The translations under genes were made by a program, and so were the position numbers. Below are positions 43,176-51,418 of a stretch of 64,000 bases of DNA, piece by piece. Origin of the DNA: Frigoribacterium sp. Leaf415. GTDB lineage: Bacteria; Actinomycetota; Actinomycetes; Actinomycetales; Microbacteriaceae. The stretch lies in the NCBI RefSeq assembly GCF_001424645.1, contig NZ_LMQR01000001.1:1670149-1734148 (forward strand), read 5' to 3'. The stretch's first letter is position 1. Each line of letters opens with the position of its first letter. Under the pieces are notes generated by a model. The model worked only from the letters and a program-made list of their open reading frames with translations. It made no database searches and was not told the origin of the DNA.

Positions 43176-43186
43176 CGCCCCGGGCG

Positions 43187-43750
43187 CTACCGGGCCTCGA
43201 CGACCAGGTCGGCGAGGCCCGTCGGCGACCACCGGTCGAGGTGTCGATCCTCCTGAGCGGCCCAGACGTCCCACCACGGCTCGAAGGCGGCGCCGTCGCG
43301 GTCGAGGGCCCGTCGCCGCCGGGTGTCGGCGTCGAGCTCCAGCCACACGCGGACGTCGGCGAGCGACGAGGAGGCGCGGGTCAACGCCCCGGCCCCTTCG
43401 ACGATCAGCGAGACGGCCGGGTCGAGCACCTCCCACGCCGCCGCGCGGTCGTGCTCCCAGTCCCACCGCCGCCATCCCGGGGCGACCGGCGACAAGATCG
43501 ACGTCTCGACCACGCGGGACGCCGCCTCGAGGCCGTGCCACCCCGGGTAGACGTCGTCGAGGTGCACCAGGCGCACGGGTCCGAGCCGGTCGGCGGGCCA
43601 CGCGGCGGCCACCGCACGGCCGAGCGTGGTCTTGCCCGAGCCCGAGCGGCCGTCGATCAACAGGACCACGCGACGCGACCCGACCCGCGCCTCCTCGGCT
43701 CGGCGCAGCAGGGCCCCGACGGCGTCGACGACGGCGACTCGCTCAGGCAA
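43187..43750 (-). CDS. P-loop kinase of uridine kinase type, last gene of the thiamine operon
   Basis: A 187-residue ATP-binding protein. Walker A is LLIDGRSGSGKTTLGRAVAA. The next conserved part, VRLVHLDDVYPGWHGLEAAS, resembles the DDxY substrate loop of uridine kinases, and LIVEGAGALTRASSSLADVR holds the Walker B/lid region. The TTG start at 43750 overlaps the EcfT stop by 8 bp, so it belongs to the same transcript as the thiamine transporter. The substrate is unknown. Phosphorylation of a thiamine-related compound is suggested only by position. Confidence 0.8.
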   Translation of the reverse strand: MPERVAVVDAVGALLRRAEEARVGSRRVVLLIDGRSGSGKTTLGRAVAAAWPADRLGPVRLVHLDDVYPGWHGLEAASRVVETSILSPVAPGWRRWDWEHDRAAAWEVLDPAVSLIVEGAGALTRASSSLADVRVWLELDADTRRRRALDRDGAAFEPWWDVWAAQEDRHLDRWSPTGLADLVVEAR

Positions 43751-44537
43751 GGACGAACTCCCACGTGCCGGCCAGGACGGCCGCGGTCACCGAGGAGGCG
43801 GCGATGACGACGCCGAGGGCGACGAGCACGCCGTCGCGCAGCCCGAACGACGACGGACGCGCCCAGGTGCGCGGGGCGTCGCCGCCGAAGCCCTTGGCCT
43901 CCATGGCGGTGGCGAGCTTGCTGCCGCGTCGGACCGACAGCACGAGCAACGAGAAGGCCTGCTGCCCGAACCGCCTCAGGGCACCGACCGGCCCGCCCGA
44001 GTCCGCGACGCCCCGGGCGCGACGGGCCAGGGCGAGCTGCCGCCAGTCGTCCATGAACAGCCCCACCAGACGCAGCCCGGCGAGACCCCCCAACACGAAG
44101 CGGGCGGGCAGTCGCAGCACCTGACCGAGACCGTCGGCGAGGTCGGTCGGGTCGGTCGTCGCGAACAGCACGATGCCGGGCACCCCGACGGCGAGGATGC
44201 GCAGGCCGATCGCCCCGGCGAGGGCCAGGGACCCCTCGGTCACCGAGAGGAACCCCCACTCGACCACCGACGCCCCGCCGTCGCGTCCGTAGAGGGCGAT
44301 GGCGACGACCGACGTCGGGGCGGCGATCCAGAGCGGTGCCGTGCGGGCGAGCAGCTGCCGGGCGGACAGGCCGGCGAAGGGCAGCAGCAGGGCCTCGAGC
44401 AGCAGCGCGGTGCCGGCCGAGACCCAGTCGATCGAGAGCAGCAGGGCGATCGCGAGCACGACGGCGGCGAGGAGCTTGGCGACCGGGTTGACCCGCCCGA
44501 CGACGCCGGTCGCCACGACCGGGGTGAGGACGCTCAT
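43743..44537 (-). CDS. Thiamine/HMP ECF transporter T component (YkoC/CbiQ type)
   Basis: A 264-residue transmembrane coupling protein of an energy-coupling factor importer. It has several hydrophobic helices in the N-terminal half and the two Ala-Arg-Gly coupling signatures near the C-terminal half: LALARRARGVADSGGPVGAL and SKLATAMEAKGFGGDAPRTW. The ATG at 44537 overlaps the ATPase gene stop by ATGA. It couples the ATPases to YkoE. Confidence 0.92.
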   Translation of the reverse strand: MSVLTPVVATGVVGRVNPVAKLLAAVVLAIALLLSIDWVSAGTALLLEALLLPFAGLSARQLLARTAPLWIAAPTSVVAIALYGRDGGASVVEWGFLSVTEGSLALAGAIGLRILAVGVPGIVLFATTDPTDLADGLGQVLRLPARFVLGGLAGLRLVGLFMDDWRQLALARRARGVADSGGPVGALRRFGQQAFSLLVLSVRRGSKLATAMEAKGFGGDAPRTWARPSSFGLRDGVLVALGVVIAASSVTAAVLAGTWEFVLA

Positions 44538-46057
44538 CGGCGCACCTCGGCGCGGTCGGTGCGGCGGGCGTGTGCGCTCAGGTCGAGCACGTCGTCGGCG
44601 AGGGTCGACGCGAACTCGGCGTCGTGGGTGACGGCGACGACCGCTCGGCCCTCGTCGAGCAACTCGGCGAGCAGGGCCACGAGTTCTCGCCAGGTGCGGG
44701 CGTCCTGCCCGAAGGTCGGTTCGTCGAGCACGAGCATCGAGGGGCGTGAGGCGAGCACGGTCGCGACCGAGAGTCGGCGTTTCTCACCGCCAGAGAGCGT
44801 GAACGGGTTCGCGCCGGCGAGGTGGTCGAGCCGCAGCCGGTCGAGGAGGTGGTCGACGCGCGACGCGACCTCCCTCGGGGACGCGCCCAGCGCCTCCGGA
44901 CCCACCGCCAGCTCGCGGCGGACGCTCGCCGTCAGGAACTGGTGTTCCGGGTCCTGGAAGACCGTGCCGACGCGGGTGAGCAGCTGTCGGGGCTTCCAGC
45001 GGATCGGAGACGGGCCGGCACCGTCGGCGAACGACGGCGTGGCCTCGAGGGCGCCCGCGACGGGGGCGAGCAGCCCCGCGACGGTCAGGGCGAGCGTCGA
45101 CTTGCCCGAGCCGTTCGTGCCGGTCACCGCGAGCGCACGCCCCTCGGTGACACTGAGGTCGATGCCGACGGCGACCGCGCGGCCCTTGGGTCCCTCGTAC
45201 CCCACGTCGAGTCCCCTCGCCGTCAGCAACAGGTCACCGGTCGTGCGCGACCGGACGGGCTCAGGAGGCGCGGCGCCGGGAACCCACACGCCCGCGTCGA
45301 CGAGGCGGTCGCGTTCGGCGCGCAGCACGTCGTCGGGTCGACCGTCGGCCAGGACTCCCCCACCGGCGGCGAGCACGACGACGCGGTCGACGACGGGCAG
45401 CCAGACCGAGACCCGGTGCTCGACGACGACGAGCGTCGCCCGGGTGTCGGCGACGACGCGGGCCACGGCGTCGCGCACCTCGACGACGCCCTCGGGGTCG
45501 AGGTTGGCCGTCGGCTCGTCGAGGAGCAGCAGGCCCGGCTGCATGGCGAGCGCCCCGGCGAGCGCGAGCCGTTGTTTCTGGCCGCCGCTCAGCTCGGACG
45601 TCGACGCGGACAGCGGCAGGTCGAGCCCGACGGCGTCGAGGGCGTGCCCGACGCGGCGCCAGATCTCGTCGCGGGGCACGCCCAGGTTCTCGCAGCCGAA
45701 CGCGACGTCGTCGCCCACCCGGGCGAGGACGACCTGCGAGTCGGGGTCCTGGAGCACGAGGCCCACCCGGCCGCGCTGCACGGCAGGGGGCCGGCCGTCC
45801 ACCAGCAGGTCGCCGGCCTCGTCGCCCTCGTCGTCGCCGCCCAGCACCCCGGCGAGACCGGCGAGCAGCGTCGACTTGCCCGCGCCGGACGCACCGAGCA
45901 GCAGGACGCGCTCGCCGGGGGCGACGTCGAGGTCGAGCTGCGAGACGGCGGGCAGTCGTCGGCCGGCGTGCCGCCAGCCCCAGCCACGGGCGGTGACGCG
46001 GGCACCGTCCTCCGGTGCCCACCGTCCGCCGCTCGCTCCGCTCACGGGAAGGACCAC
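44534..46057 (-). CDS. Fused double ATPase of the thiamine ECF transporter (YkoD type)
   Basis: A 507-residue protein with two ATPase domains in one chain. Domain 1: LLGASGAGKSTLLAGLAGVL, ELSGGQKQRLALAGALAM, LLLDEPTANLDPEG. Domain 2: VTGTNGSGKSTLALTVAGLL, TLSGGEKRRLSVATVLAS, LVLDEPTFGQDART. The GTG start at 46057 is tentative; a later GTG giving VTARGWGWRHAGRRLPAVSQ would start directly at domain 1. Order ykoE-ykoD-ykoC under a TPP riboswitch identifies the system as the HMP/thiamine importer. Confidence 0.92.
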   Translation of the reverse strand: MVLPVSGASGGRWAPEDGARVTARGWGWRHAGRRLPAVSQLDLDVAPGERVLLLGASGAGKSTLLAGLAGVLGGDDEGDEAGDLLVDGRPPAVQRGRVGLVLQDPDSQVVLARVGDDVAFGCENLGVPRDEIWRRVGHALDAVGLDLPLSASTSELSGGQKQRLALAGALAMQPGLLLLDEPTANLDPEGVVEVRDAVARVVADTRATLVVVEHRVSVWLPVVDRVVVLAAGGGVLADGRPDDVLRAERDRLVDAGVWVPGAAPPEPVRSRTTGDLLLTARGLDVGYEGPKGRAVAVGIDLSVTEGRALAVTGTNGSGKSTLALTVAGLLAPVAGALEATPSFADGAGPSPIRWKPRQLLTRVGTVFQDPEHQFLTASVRRELAVGPEALGASPREVASRVDHLLDRLRLDHLAGANPFTLSGGEKRRLSVATVLASRPSMLVLDEPTFGQDARTWRELVALLAELLDEGRAVVAVTHDAEFASTLADDVLDLSAHARRTDRAEVRR

Positions 46058-46069
46058 GAGGAGGCGCGC

Positions 46070-46732
46070 CTAGACCCGGGCGTCCGCCGAGCGTCCCGAG
46101 GCGAACCGCGACAGCGCACCCGTCCGGGCGAGGCCGCGGGCGGCGAGCCACGAGAGCAGGCCGGCGAGGACGGTGCCCGAGACGACGGAGGTCACGACGT
46201 AGATCGTCTTCGACCCGGCGGCGTAGGCGGCCGCCGAGGCGAAGCTCGTGTCCATCAGGCCGACGGCGAGGCCGGCGACGGCACCCGCGAGCAGCACCGT
46301 GCCGATCCGCCACGACTTGTAGAGGAAGACCGCGAGCACGATCTCGGCGCCCAGGCCCTGGACGATGCCCCAGATGAGCACCGAGAAGCCCCACTGGGTG
46401 CCGATCAGCATCGAGACGACCGCCGCGACGACCTCGGTGTAGACGGCGGCGCCGGGCTTGCGGATGACGATGCCGCCGAGCACGCCGGCGAAGAGCCAGC
46501 CGCCGTTCAGGATGCCCTCGAAGCCGCCCGAGAAGCTCAGGACGCTGTCGATGGGTGTGTAGGCCAGGCCCCAGGCCCAGAAGACGACGCCGGCGGCGAC
46601 GCCGATGACGCTGGCGACGACGATGTCGACGACCCGCCACCGGCGGGTCGGGGTGGTGCGGGCCTTCGGCGTGAAGCCGGTCGAGCTGTCGCGAGCCGCC
46701 GTGGAACGGTTTTCGGGCGTGGACGTGGACAT
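46070..46732 (-). CDS. ykoE: Thiamine/hydroxymethylpyrimidine ECF substrate-binding subunit YkoE
   Basis: A 220-residue membrane S component. After a polar N terminus come about six hydrophobic segments: RVVDIVVASVIGVAAGVVFW, then the YkoE hallmark WGLAYTPIDSVLSFSGGFEG, ILNGGWLFAGVLGGIVIRKP, GAEIVLAVFLYKSWRIGTVL. It binds thiamine or its pyrimidine part outside and hands it to the ECF module. First gene of the operon. The TPP riboswitch lies directly upstream. Confidence 0.94.
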   Translation of the reverse strand: MSTSTPENRSTAARDSSTGFTPKARTTPTRRWRVVDIVVASVIGVAAGVVFWAWGLAYTPIDSVLSFSGGFEGILNGGWLFAGVLGGIVIRKPGAAVYTEVVAAVVSMLIGTQWGFSVLIWGIVQGLGAEIVLAVFLYKSWRIGTVLLAGAVAGLAVGLMDTSFASAAAYAAGSKTIYVVTSVVSGTVLAGLLSWLAARGLARTGALSRFASGRSADARV

Positions 46733-46743
46733 CTGTTCTTCTC

Positions 46744-46828
46744 CTCCCTGCGCTGGCATGACCCAGATCAGGTTCGACGGTCGAAGCGTGGTTCGCTTCC
46801 TCTCAGCCCGGCTCACCGGACTCCCGTG
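46744..46828 (-). promoter_or_regulatory. TPP (thiamine pyrophosphate) riboswitch
   Basis: The minus strand shows the THI-element cores: GGGCTGAGAGGAAGC in the pyrimidine-sensing helix region and, later, GACCGTCGAACCTGATCTGG followed by GTCATGCCAGCGCAGGGA. A terminal helix forms between CGGGAGTCC at the 5' side and the 3' CAGGGAGG. The 3' edge overlaps the GGGAGGAG ribosome-binding site of ykoE, so control by blocking translation initiation is likely. Confidence 0.95.
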
Positions 46829-46841
46829 TGTTGTGGGGTCG

Positions 46842-46870
46842 ATCATAGCGCCGACCCCGGCCGGCGTCAG
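46842..46870 (-). promoter_or_regulatory. Promoter of the thiamine operon
   Basis: On the minus strand -35 CTGACG (46865-46870) and -10 TATGAT (46842-46847) are 17 bp apart. Transcription would begin near 46834, a few bases before the riboswitch. The -35 overlaps the stop codon of the DUF1801-like gene. Confidence 0.65.
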
Positions 46871-47307
46871 AGCCCGGCGGCCTTCCGGACGAGCGCCGCC
46901 ACGGAGGCGCGGGTCGCGTCGTCGTCGCCGGTCACGGCGTACGAGGTCGGCCAGAGGGTGCCGTCGTCGAGCTGCGCACCGTCCTGGAAGCCGAGAGTCG
47001 AGTAGCGCGTGCCGAACTTCGCGCCCGGCTGGAAGAAGATGACGGCCTTGCCGTCCTCCTTGGCGTAGGCGGGGAAGCCGTACCAGGTCTTGGGCGCGAG
47101 GTTCGGGGCGTGCTCGGCGACGACCTCGTGCACCATCCGGGCGATCGGCCGTTCGACGTCGGTCATGGCCGCGATCGCGTCCGCGGCGTCCTGCGCCTCG
47201 GCGGCCGACTTGTCGGCCAGCTTCTGACGCTTCGCCTCGGCCCGCAGCTCGGCGGCGCGCTGCTTCACGGCGGCCTTCTCTTCTTTGCTGAACCCGGCGT
47301 CGGCCAT
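46867..47307 (-). CDS. DUF1801/YdhG-like protein with N-terminal helical extension
   Basis: A 146-residue cytosolic protein. The N-terminal 50 residues are helical and charged (FSKEEKAAVKQRAAELRAEA). The rest matches the DUF1801 (YdhG/iron-chaperone-like) fold: HEVVAEHAPNLAPKTWYGFP, AYAKEDGKAVIFFQPGAKFG and RYSTLGFQDGAQLDDGTLWP. The function of this family is not established. The ATG at 47307 is clear. It stands divergent from the alpha/beta hydrolase gene. Confidence 0.85.
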   Translation of the reverse strand: MADAGFSKEEKAAVKQRAAELRAEAKRQKLADKSAAEAQDAADAIAAMTDVERPIARMVHEVVAEHAPNLAPKTWYGFPAYAKEDGKAVIFFQPGAKFGTRYSTLGFQDGAQLDDGTLWPTSYAVTGDDDATRASVAALVRKAAGL

Positions 47308-47395
47308 GATCGTGCCCTTCTCGTGCGTGCGTTCGTGCGTGCGCCGGCTCGGTCGGGCCGTCGTACGCCCCATGGTGACAGGCAGGATGGTCGTC

Positions 47396-48127
47396 ATGCA
47401 CCTGAACGTCACGACCACCGGCGACGGCGACCGCCACGTCGCCCTCGTCCACGGGCTCGGCGCCGACGGCGCGACCTGGAAGCCGATCGTCGACCGGTTC
47501 GTCGCGACCGGCTCGTACACGGTCACCACCCTCGACCTGCGGGGTCACGGTGAGAGCGACCGGGCGTCGTCGTACCGGCTCGACGAGTTCGCGGACGACG
47601 TCGCCTCGGCCCTGCCCCAGGGACTGCACGGTGTCGTCGGACACTCGCTGGGCGGCTCGGTCCTCGTCCGCGCCGTCGAGCGGCTGCAGCCTCGGACGGC
47701 CGTCTACCTCGACCCGGGGTTCTCCCTCGCCCTCCCGACGACGGGCCTCGCCGGACGGTTGTTCTGGGCCGTGCCCACCGTGACGATGGGCGTCGCGGCC
47801 CTCGCCCGGGCGCGGAAGGGCGCGCGGCTGCGCGCCGGGTACGACGACGCGACCCGCGCCTCCTCGGATCAGGCCCGTGCCCGGTTCGACTCGGGCATGG
47901 CGACGGGCGTGTTCCGCGACGTGGCCTTCCACCCGGTCGCGACGACGGCGCCGGCGGTGCCCTCGGTCATCGTGCTGTCCGACGACTCCCCCGCCGTCCT
48001 GCCCGAGCGTCTCGTGTCGGGCTACCAGCAGGCCGGCTGGCAGATCCGCCGCCTGCCGGGCGTGCACCACGACATGCAGCTCGAGGCACCCCACCGCACC
48101 TTCACCCTGCTGGCCGAGCTGCTCTGA
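47396..48127 (+). CDS. Alpha/beta hydrolase
   Basis: A 243-residue hydrolase with a complete catalytic set: oxyanion HGLGADGATWKPI, DLRGHGESDRASS, nucleophile elbow GVVGHSLGGSV (Ser), acid in VIVLSDDSPAVLP and His in GVHHDMQLEAP. A short cap region lies around 130-180. The start is probably the ATG at 47396, though an in-frame ATG at 47387 is possible. The gene is divergent from the DUF1801-like gene. The substrate is unknown. Confidence 0.88.
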   Translation: MHLNVTTTGDGDRHVALVHGLGADGATWKPIVDRFVATGSYTVTTLDLRGHGESDRASSYRLDEFADDVASALPQGLHGVVGHSLGGSVLVRAVERLQPRTAVYLDPGFSLALPTTGLAGRLFWAVPTVTMGVAALARARKGARLRAGYDDATRASSDQARARFDSGMATGVFRDVAFHPVATTAPAVPSVIVLSDDSPAVLPERLVSGYQQAGWQIRRLPGVHHDMQLEAPHRTFTLLAELL

Positions 48128-48140
48128 GTTCCGGGGCCGG

Positions 48141-49028
48141 TCAGGCCTTCGGCAGGGCACGACCGTCGGCGTCGAGGTGGTCTCGCCACGATCGCTTCGC
48201 CGTCCAGCCGAGCAAGCGGCCGGCCTTGGCGGTCGAGATGCCCGACGCGTCGACCCGGTCGAGCTCGCGCAGCTCGATGCGGTCGCCGTGGTGCTCGCGA
48301 AGGGTGGCGGCGAAGTCGTGGCCGCCGGCGTTGTCGGCTGCTGCGATGTAGAAGACCTCGTGACCCGGCAGGTCGGACTCGGCGGCCAGCAGGAGCGCGT
48401 CGGCGAGGTCGTCGGCGTCGATGTAGCTGCCGAAGTTCGAACTCTCGGGATCGGCCTCGCGCACCTGGGGGCCGAGGTTGGCCTCGTAGTTGCTCTCGTC
48501 GTGCACCGTGCTCGGACGGATCGAGATCGCGCGCAGGTCGGAGCGGCGGACGGCGGCGTCCATCAGCTGTTCTCCGAACGCCTTCGAGAGGGCGTAGGGG
48601 TCCTGCGGGTGCAGGGGGTGCTCCTCGTCGACCGGGACGTAGTCGGGCAGGAAGGGCCGTTCGGGGAAGAAGTTGCCCACGATGCTCTCGCTCGACACGT
48701 TGACGAAGCGGGGCACGCCGAATCTCACGGCCGCCTCGACCAGGTTGAACGTGGACATCAGGTTGGTGTGGAACACGACGTGTGCCGGGTTCGCGGTGGG
48801 CTGCGGGATGGCCGCGACGTGGACCACGACGTCGGCCCCCGCGACGACCGAGAAGGCGGTCCCCGCGTCGGTCAGGTCGCCCATCACGTAGCGGCCGGGC
48901 TCGTCGACGCCCGTGTCGAAGACGGGCCGGACGAGGTCGACGCCGAGGACGTCGTGCCCGGCCTCGACGAACCGACGGACGGCGGCGCGGCCGACCTTGC
49001 CGCGTGATCCCGTGATGACGACCTTCAT
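48141..49028 (-). CDS. NAD-dependent epimerase/dehydratase family protein
   Basis: A 295-residue extended SDR. The N terminus MKVVITGSRGKVGRAAVRRF is the Rossmann Gly motif, Ser in VNVSSESIVG and the catalytic YALSK pair in DPYALSKAFGEQLMDAAV are present, with IRPSTVHDESN after. Likely a nucleotide-sugar or small-molecule epimerase or dehydratase; the substrate is unclear. A perfect palindrome spans its ribosome-binding site. It converges with the hydrolase gene at 48127. Confidence 0.88.
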   Translation of the reverse strand: MKVVITGSRGKVGRAAVRRFVEAGHDVLGVDLVRPVFDTGVDEPGRYVMGDLTDAGTAFSVVAGADVVVHVAAIPQPTANPAHVVFHTNLMSTFNLVEAAVRFGVPRFVNVSSESIVGNFFPERPFLPDYVPVDEEHPLHPQDPYALSKAFGEQLMDAAVRRSDLRAISIRPSTVHDESNYEANLGPQVREADPESSNFGSYIDADDLADALLLAAESDLPGHEVFYIAAADNAGGHDFAATLREHHGDRIELRELDRVDASGISTAKAGRLLGWTAKRSWRDHLDADGRALPKA

Positions 49029-49035
49029 GACGCGC

Positions 49036-49051
49036 TCCCTCGATCGAGGGA
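49036..49051. promoter_or_regulatory. Palindrome over the ribosome-binding site of the epimerase gene
   Basis: TCCCTCGATCGAGGGA is a perfect 16-bp palindrome 7 bp before the ATG. On the mRNA its 3' arm is the GAGGGAG Shine-Dalgarno. It could be a protein-binding operator or a hairpin that hides the ribosome site. Confidence 0.55.
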
Positions 49052-49113
49052 TGCGCCGAGAGCCGGAGCATCCACCCGGACGACGCTACGCGCGCAGCCC
49101 CGAGGAGGCGCGC

Positions 49114-49611
49114 TCAGTCCTTCGCGCGGCGTGCGTGGGCCCGCGCCTTCATCCGGTTGCCGCAGGTCGCCATGGAGCACCACTTCGCCGTGCCGGGACG
49201 GCTGTGGTCCACCAGGAACAGGTTGCACTCGTCGTTCGCGCAGGCACGGAGGCGCCCGGGCAGCGTCGAGGTCACGCTCGACCACGCCGACACGGCTCCG
49301 GCCGCGAGTCGGTCGTCGTCGGGCACCCGGAGTTCCCAGACGACGCCGTCCCGGGTCGTCCGCGGGATCTGCACGGCCCGGTCCATGACGTCGGCGAGCT
49401 CGGCGACGGCCCCGTCGTCGTCACCGCGGACGACGGCGTGCAGGGCCTCCCGCACGCGCCGGAGCTGGGCGACCTCGCCCGAGGAGCCGGTGCCACCCCA
49501 GGTCCGTACCAGATCTCGCCCCGCCGCGCCCTCGAGGGCGTCCGTCGGGACGCCGTCGACCACCGGTGCGCTGTTCAGCACGGCCAGCAGCAGCTCTTCG
49601 TCACGAAGCAC
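49114..49611 (-). CDS. CGNR zinc-finger transcriptional regulator
   Basis: A 165-residue protein with an N-terminal stress-response (ABATE-like) domain (about 1-110, LRRVREALHAVVRGDDDGAV). A C-terminal CGNR zinc finger follows: ACANDECNLFLVDHSRPGTA then KWCSMATCGNRMKARAHARR. The four Cys and the CGNR signature are intact. The GTG start at 49611 is the only reasonable choice. It is divergent from an alpha/beta hydrolase gene over an 85-bp region and likely controls it. Confidence 0.92.
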   Translation of the reverse strand: MLRDEELLLAVLNSAPVVDGVPTDALEGAAGRDLVRTWGGTGSSGEVAQLRRVREALHAVVRGDDDGAVAELADVMDRAVQIPRTTRDGVVWELRVPDDDRLAAGAVSAWSSVTSTLPGRLRACANDECNLFLVDHSRPGTAKWCSMATCGNRMKARAHARRAKD

Positions 49612-49696
49612 GTCTCCCCGCTCTCTCGCACCGTCCGGCGCATCTCGTCCATGCTACCGTCGGGATAACCACTAAAACAATCCGAAGGGGTTAGAC

Positions 49697-50557
49697 ATGG
49701 TCACCGTCCACCACCGCACCGCCTCCGTCGACGGACTCGACGTCTTCTACCGCGACGCCGGCCCCGCCGACGCGCCCGTTCTCGTCCTCCTGCACGGCTA
49801 CCCCACGAGCTCGCACATGTTCCGCCACCTCATCCCCGCTCTGGCCGACCGGTACCGCGTCATCGCCCCGGACCACATCGGCTTCGGCCGCTCCTCCGCT
49901 CCGTCGGTCGACGAGTTCGAGTACACCTTCGAGGCCCTGGCGCGGGTGACCGGTCGTTTCCTGTCGACCATCGGCGTCGCGCGGTACGCGATCTACGTGC
50001 AGGACTACGGCGCCCCCGTCGGGTGGCGCCTCGCGCTGGCCGAGCCCGATGCGGTGACCGCTGTCGTCTCGCAGAACGGCAACGCGTACGAAGAAGGCTT
50101 CGTGCCGAGTTTCTGGGATCCGATCTGGGCCGACGCCGCCGAACGGACGTCCCGGACGCGCGACGCGCTCCGGCCCGCCCTGGGCCGCGAGGCGGTCGAG
50201 TGGCAGTACACCCACGGCGTACCGGACCCCACATCCGTCGACCCCGATGCCTGGGAACACGACCTCGCGCTCCTCGCCCGACCGGGACAGCACGACGTCC
50301 AACTGGCGCTCTTCCGCGACTACGCCACCAACCGCGCCCTGTACCCCGCCGTGCACTCCTGGCTCCGCGCCTCCCGCGTCCCGGTCCTCGCGATCTGGGG
50401 CCGCAACGACGAGATCTTCGATGCCGCCGGTGCGGGTGCGTTCACCCGCGACGCCCCCGACGCTCGCGTCGAGCTCGTCGACGGTGGACACTTCCTGCTC
50501 GAGTCGCACCTCGATGTGGTCGCGGCCACGATCCGGGAGTGGCTCCCGAACACGTGA
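49697..50557 (+). CDS. Epoxide hydrolase/haloalkane dehalogenase-like alpha/beta hydrolase
   Basis: A 286-residue hydrolase. HGYPTSSHMFRHLIPAL is the oxyanion HGxP motif. The nucleophile is Asp rather than Ser, in AIYVQDYGAPVGWRLAL, as in epoxide hydrolases and haloalkane dehalogenases. The acid is in IWGRNDEIFDAAGAG and the His in DGGHFLLESH. GAAGGGG precedes the ATG. A weak inverted repeat TAACC/GGTTA lies at 49666-49693 in the shared region with the CGNR regulator. Probably induced by a xenobiotic or stress signal. Confidence 0.92.
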   Translation: MVTVHHRTASVDGLDVFYRDAGPADAPVLVLLHGYPTSSHMFRHLIPALADRYRVIAPDHIGFGRSSAPSVDEFEYTFEALARVTGRFLSTIGVARYAIYVQDYGAPVGWRLALAEPDAVTAVVSQNGNAYEEGFVPSFWDPIWADAAERTSRTRDALRPALGREAVEWQYTHGVPDPTSVDPDAWEHDLALLARPGQHDVQLALFRDYATNRALYPAVHSWLRASRVPVLAIWGRNDEIFDAAGAGAFTRDAPDARVELVDGGHFLLESHLDVVAATIREWLPNT

Positions 50558-50581
50558 TCCGGACCACCCGCGGCCACTCGC

Positions 50582-51250
50582 TCAGGACGGGAGGGCGAGT
50601 CGGCCCGGGTTCAGGGCGGCCCACTGGAGCAGCATGATCGTCTTGCCGTCCACGATCCGCCCGTCGGCGATCATCTCGAGAGCGTCCCCGACCGGCAGCT
50701 CGAGGACCTCGATGTCCTCCCCTTCCTCCTCGACGCCACCGCCGTCGCCGGTCCGATCGGCCGCGGAGTACGGGGCGGCGTAGAAGTGCACCCGCTCCGT
50801 GACCGAGCCCGGGCTCATGTAGGCGTCGAAGACGTGGATCAGGTCGCCGACCTCGACGCCCGTCTCCTCTTGCGCCTCGCGGCGGATCGCGGTCTCGGGG
50901 TCGTCCTCGTCGAGCAGGCCCGCGGCGGTCTCGATCAGCATGCCGTCGGGATGGTCGTTCACGTAGGCGGGGAACCGGAACTGCCGGGTGAGGAGGACCG
51001 TGCCCCGACGCGGGTCGAACAGGAGGATCGTCGCCCCGTTGCCGCGGTCGTACGTCTCACGCTGCTGGGTGGACCACCGCCCGTCGCGACCCCTCACGTC
51101 GAAGGTGGTGCGGCGGAGCACGTGCCAGCCGTCCGAGGTCACCTCGACGTCGCGGACCACGACGTCGGGGTTGCGGATCAGATCGCGGCCGGTCACGTCG
51201 AGACCCGTCCGTCCGCGACCGTCGGGTGAACGGGAGCCACGAGAGTTCAT
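50582..51250 (-). CDS. NUDIX hydrolase, NudK/ADP-ribose pyrophosphatase-like
   Basis: A 222-residue NUDIX protein. The Nudix box reads GLLDEDDPETAIRREAQEET and then GVEVG, with the REAQEETG core intact. The upstream strand RGTVLLTRQFRFPAYVNDHP and the loop ETAAGLL are like the E. coli NudK/ADP-ribose pyrophosphatase group, which cleaves nucleoside diphosphate sugars. The ATG at 51250 has a GGGGGG ribosome-binding site. It converges with the hydrolase gene at 50557 with only a 24-bp gap. Confidence 0.9.
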   Translation of the reverse strand: MNSRGSRSPDGRGRTGLDVTGRDLIRNPDVVVRDVEVTSDGWHVLRRTTFDVRGRDGRWSTQQRETYDRGNGATILLFDPRRGTVLLTRQFRFPAYVNDHPDGMLIETAAGLLDEDDPETAIRREAQEETGVEVGDLIHVFDAYMSPGSVTERVHFYAAPYSAADRTGDGGGVEEEGEDIEVLELPVGDALEMIADGRIVDGKTIMLLQWAALNPGRLALPS

Positions 51251-51418
51251 CACCCCCCGAAAATAACGGAGGGCGACGACCCGCGAGGACGGGAACGGCC
51301 GGTGGTGACATCCGTCACTCGATGTGGTGACGCCTCGGCACTTCTCGAGGCCGTCGCCCTCTGGTGTGCTTCCGGAGGAGCGTTCGGACCCGACTCGAAC
51401 GCCCGGAGAGAGGACCTC

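Noticed and set aside
43187..43750. Assignment as ordinary uridine kinase (udk)
   Set aside because: The fold and P-loop fit, but the protein is short and sits in a thiamine operon. I left the substrate open.
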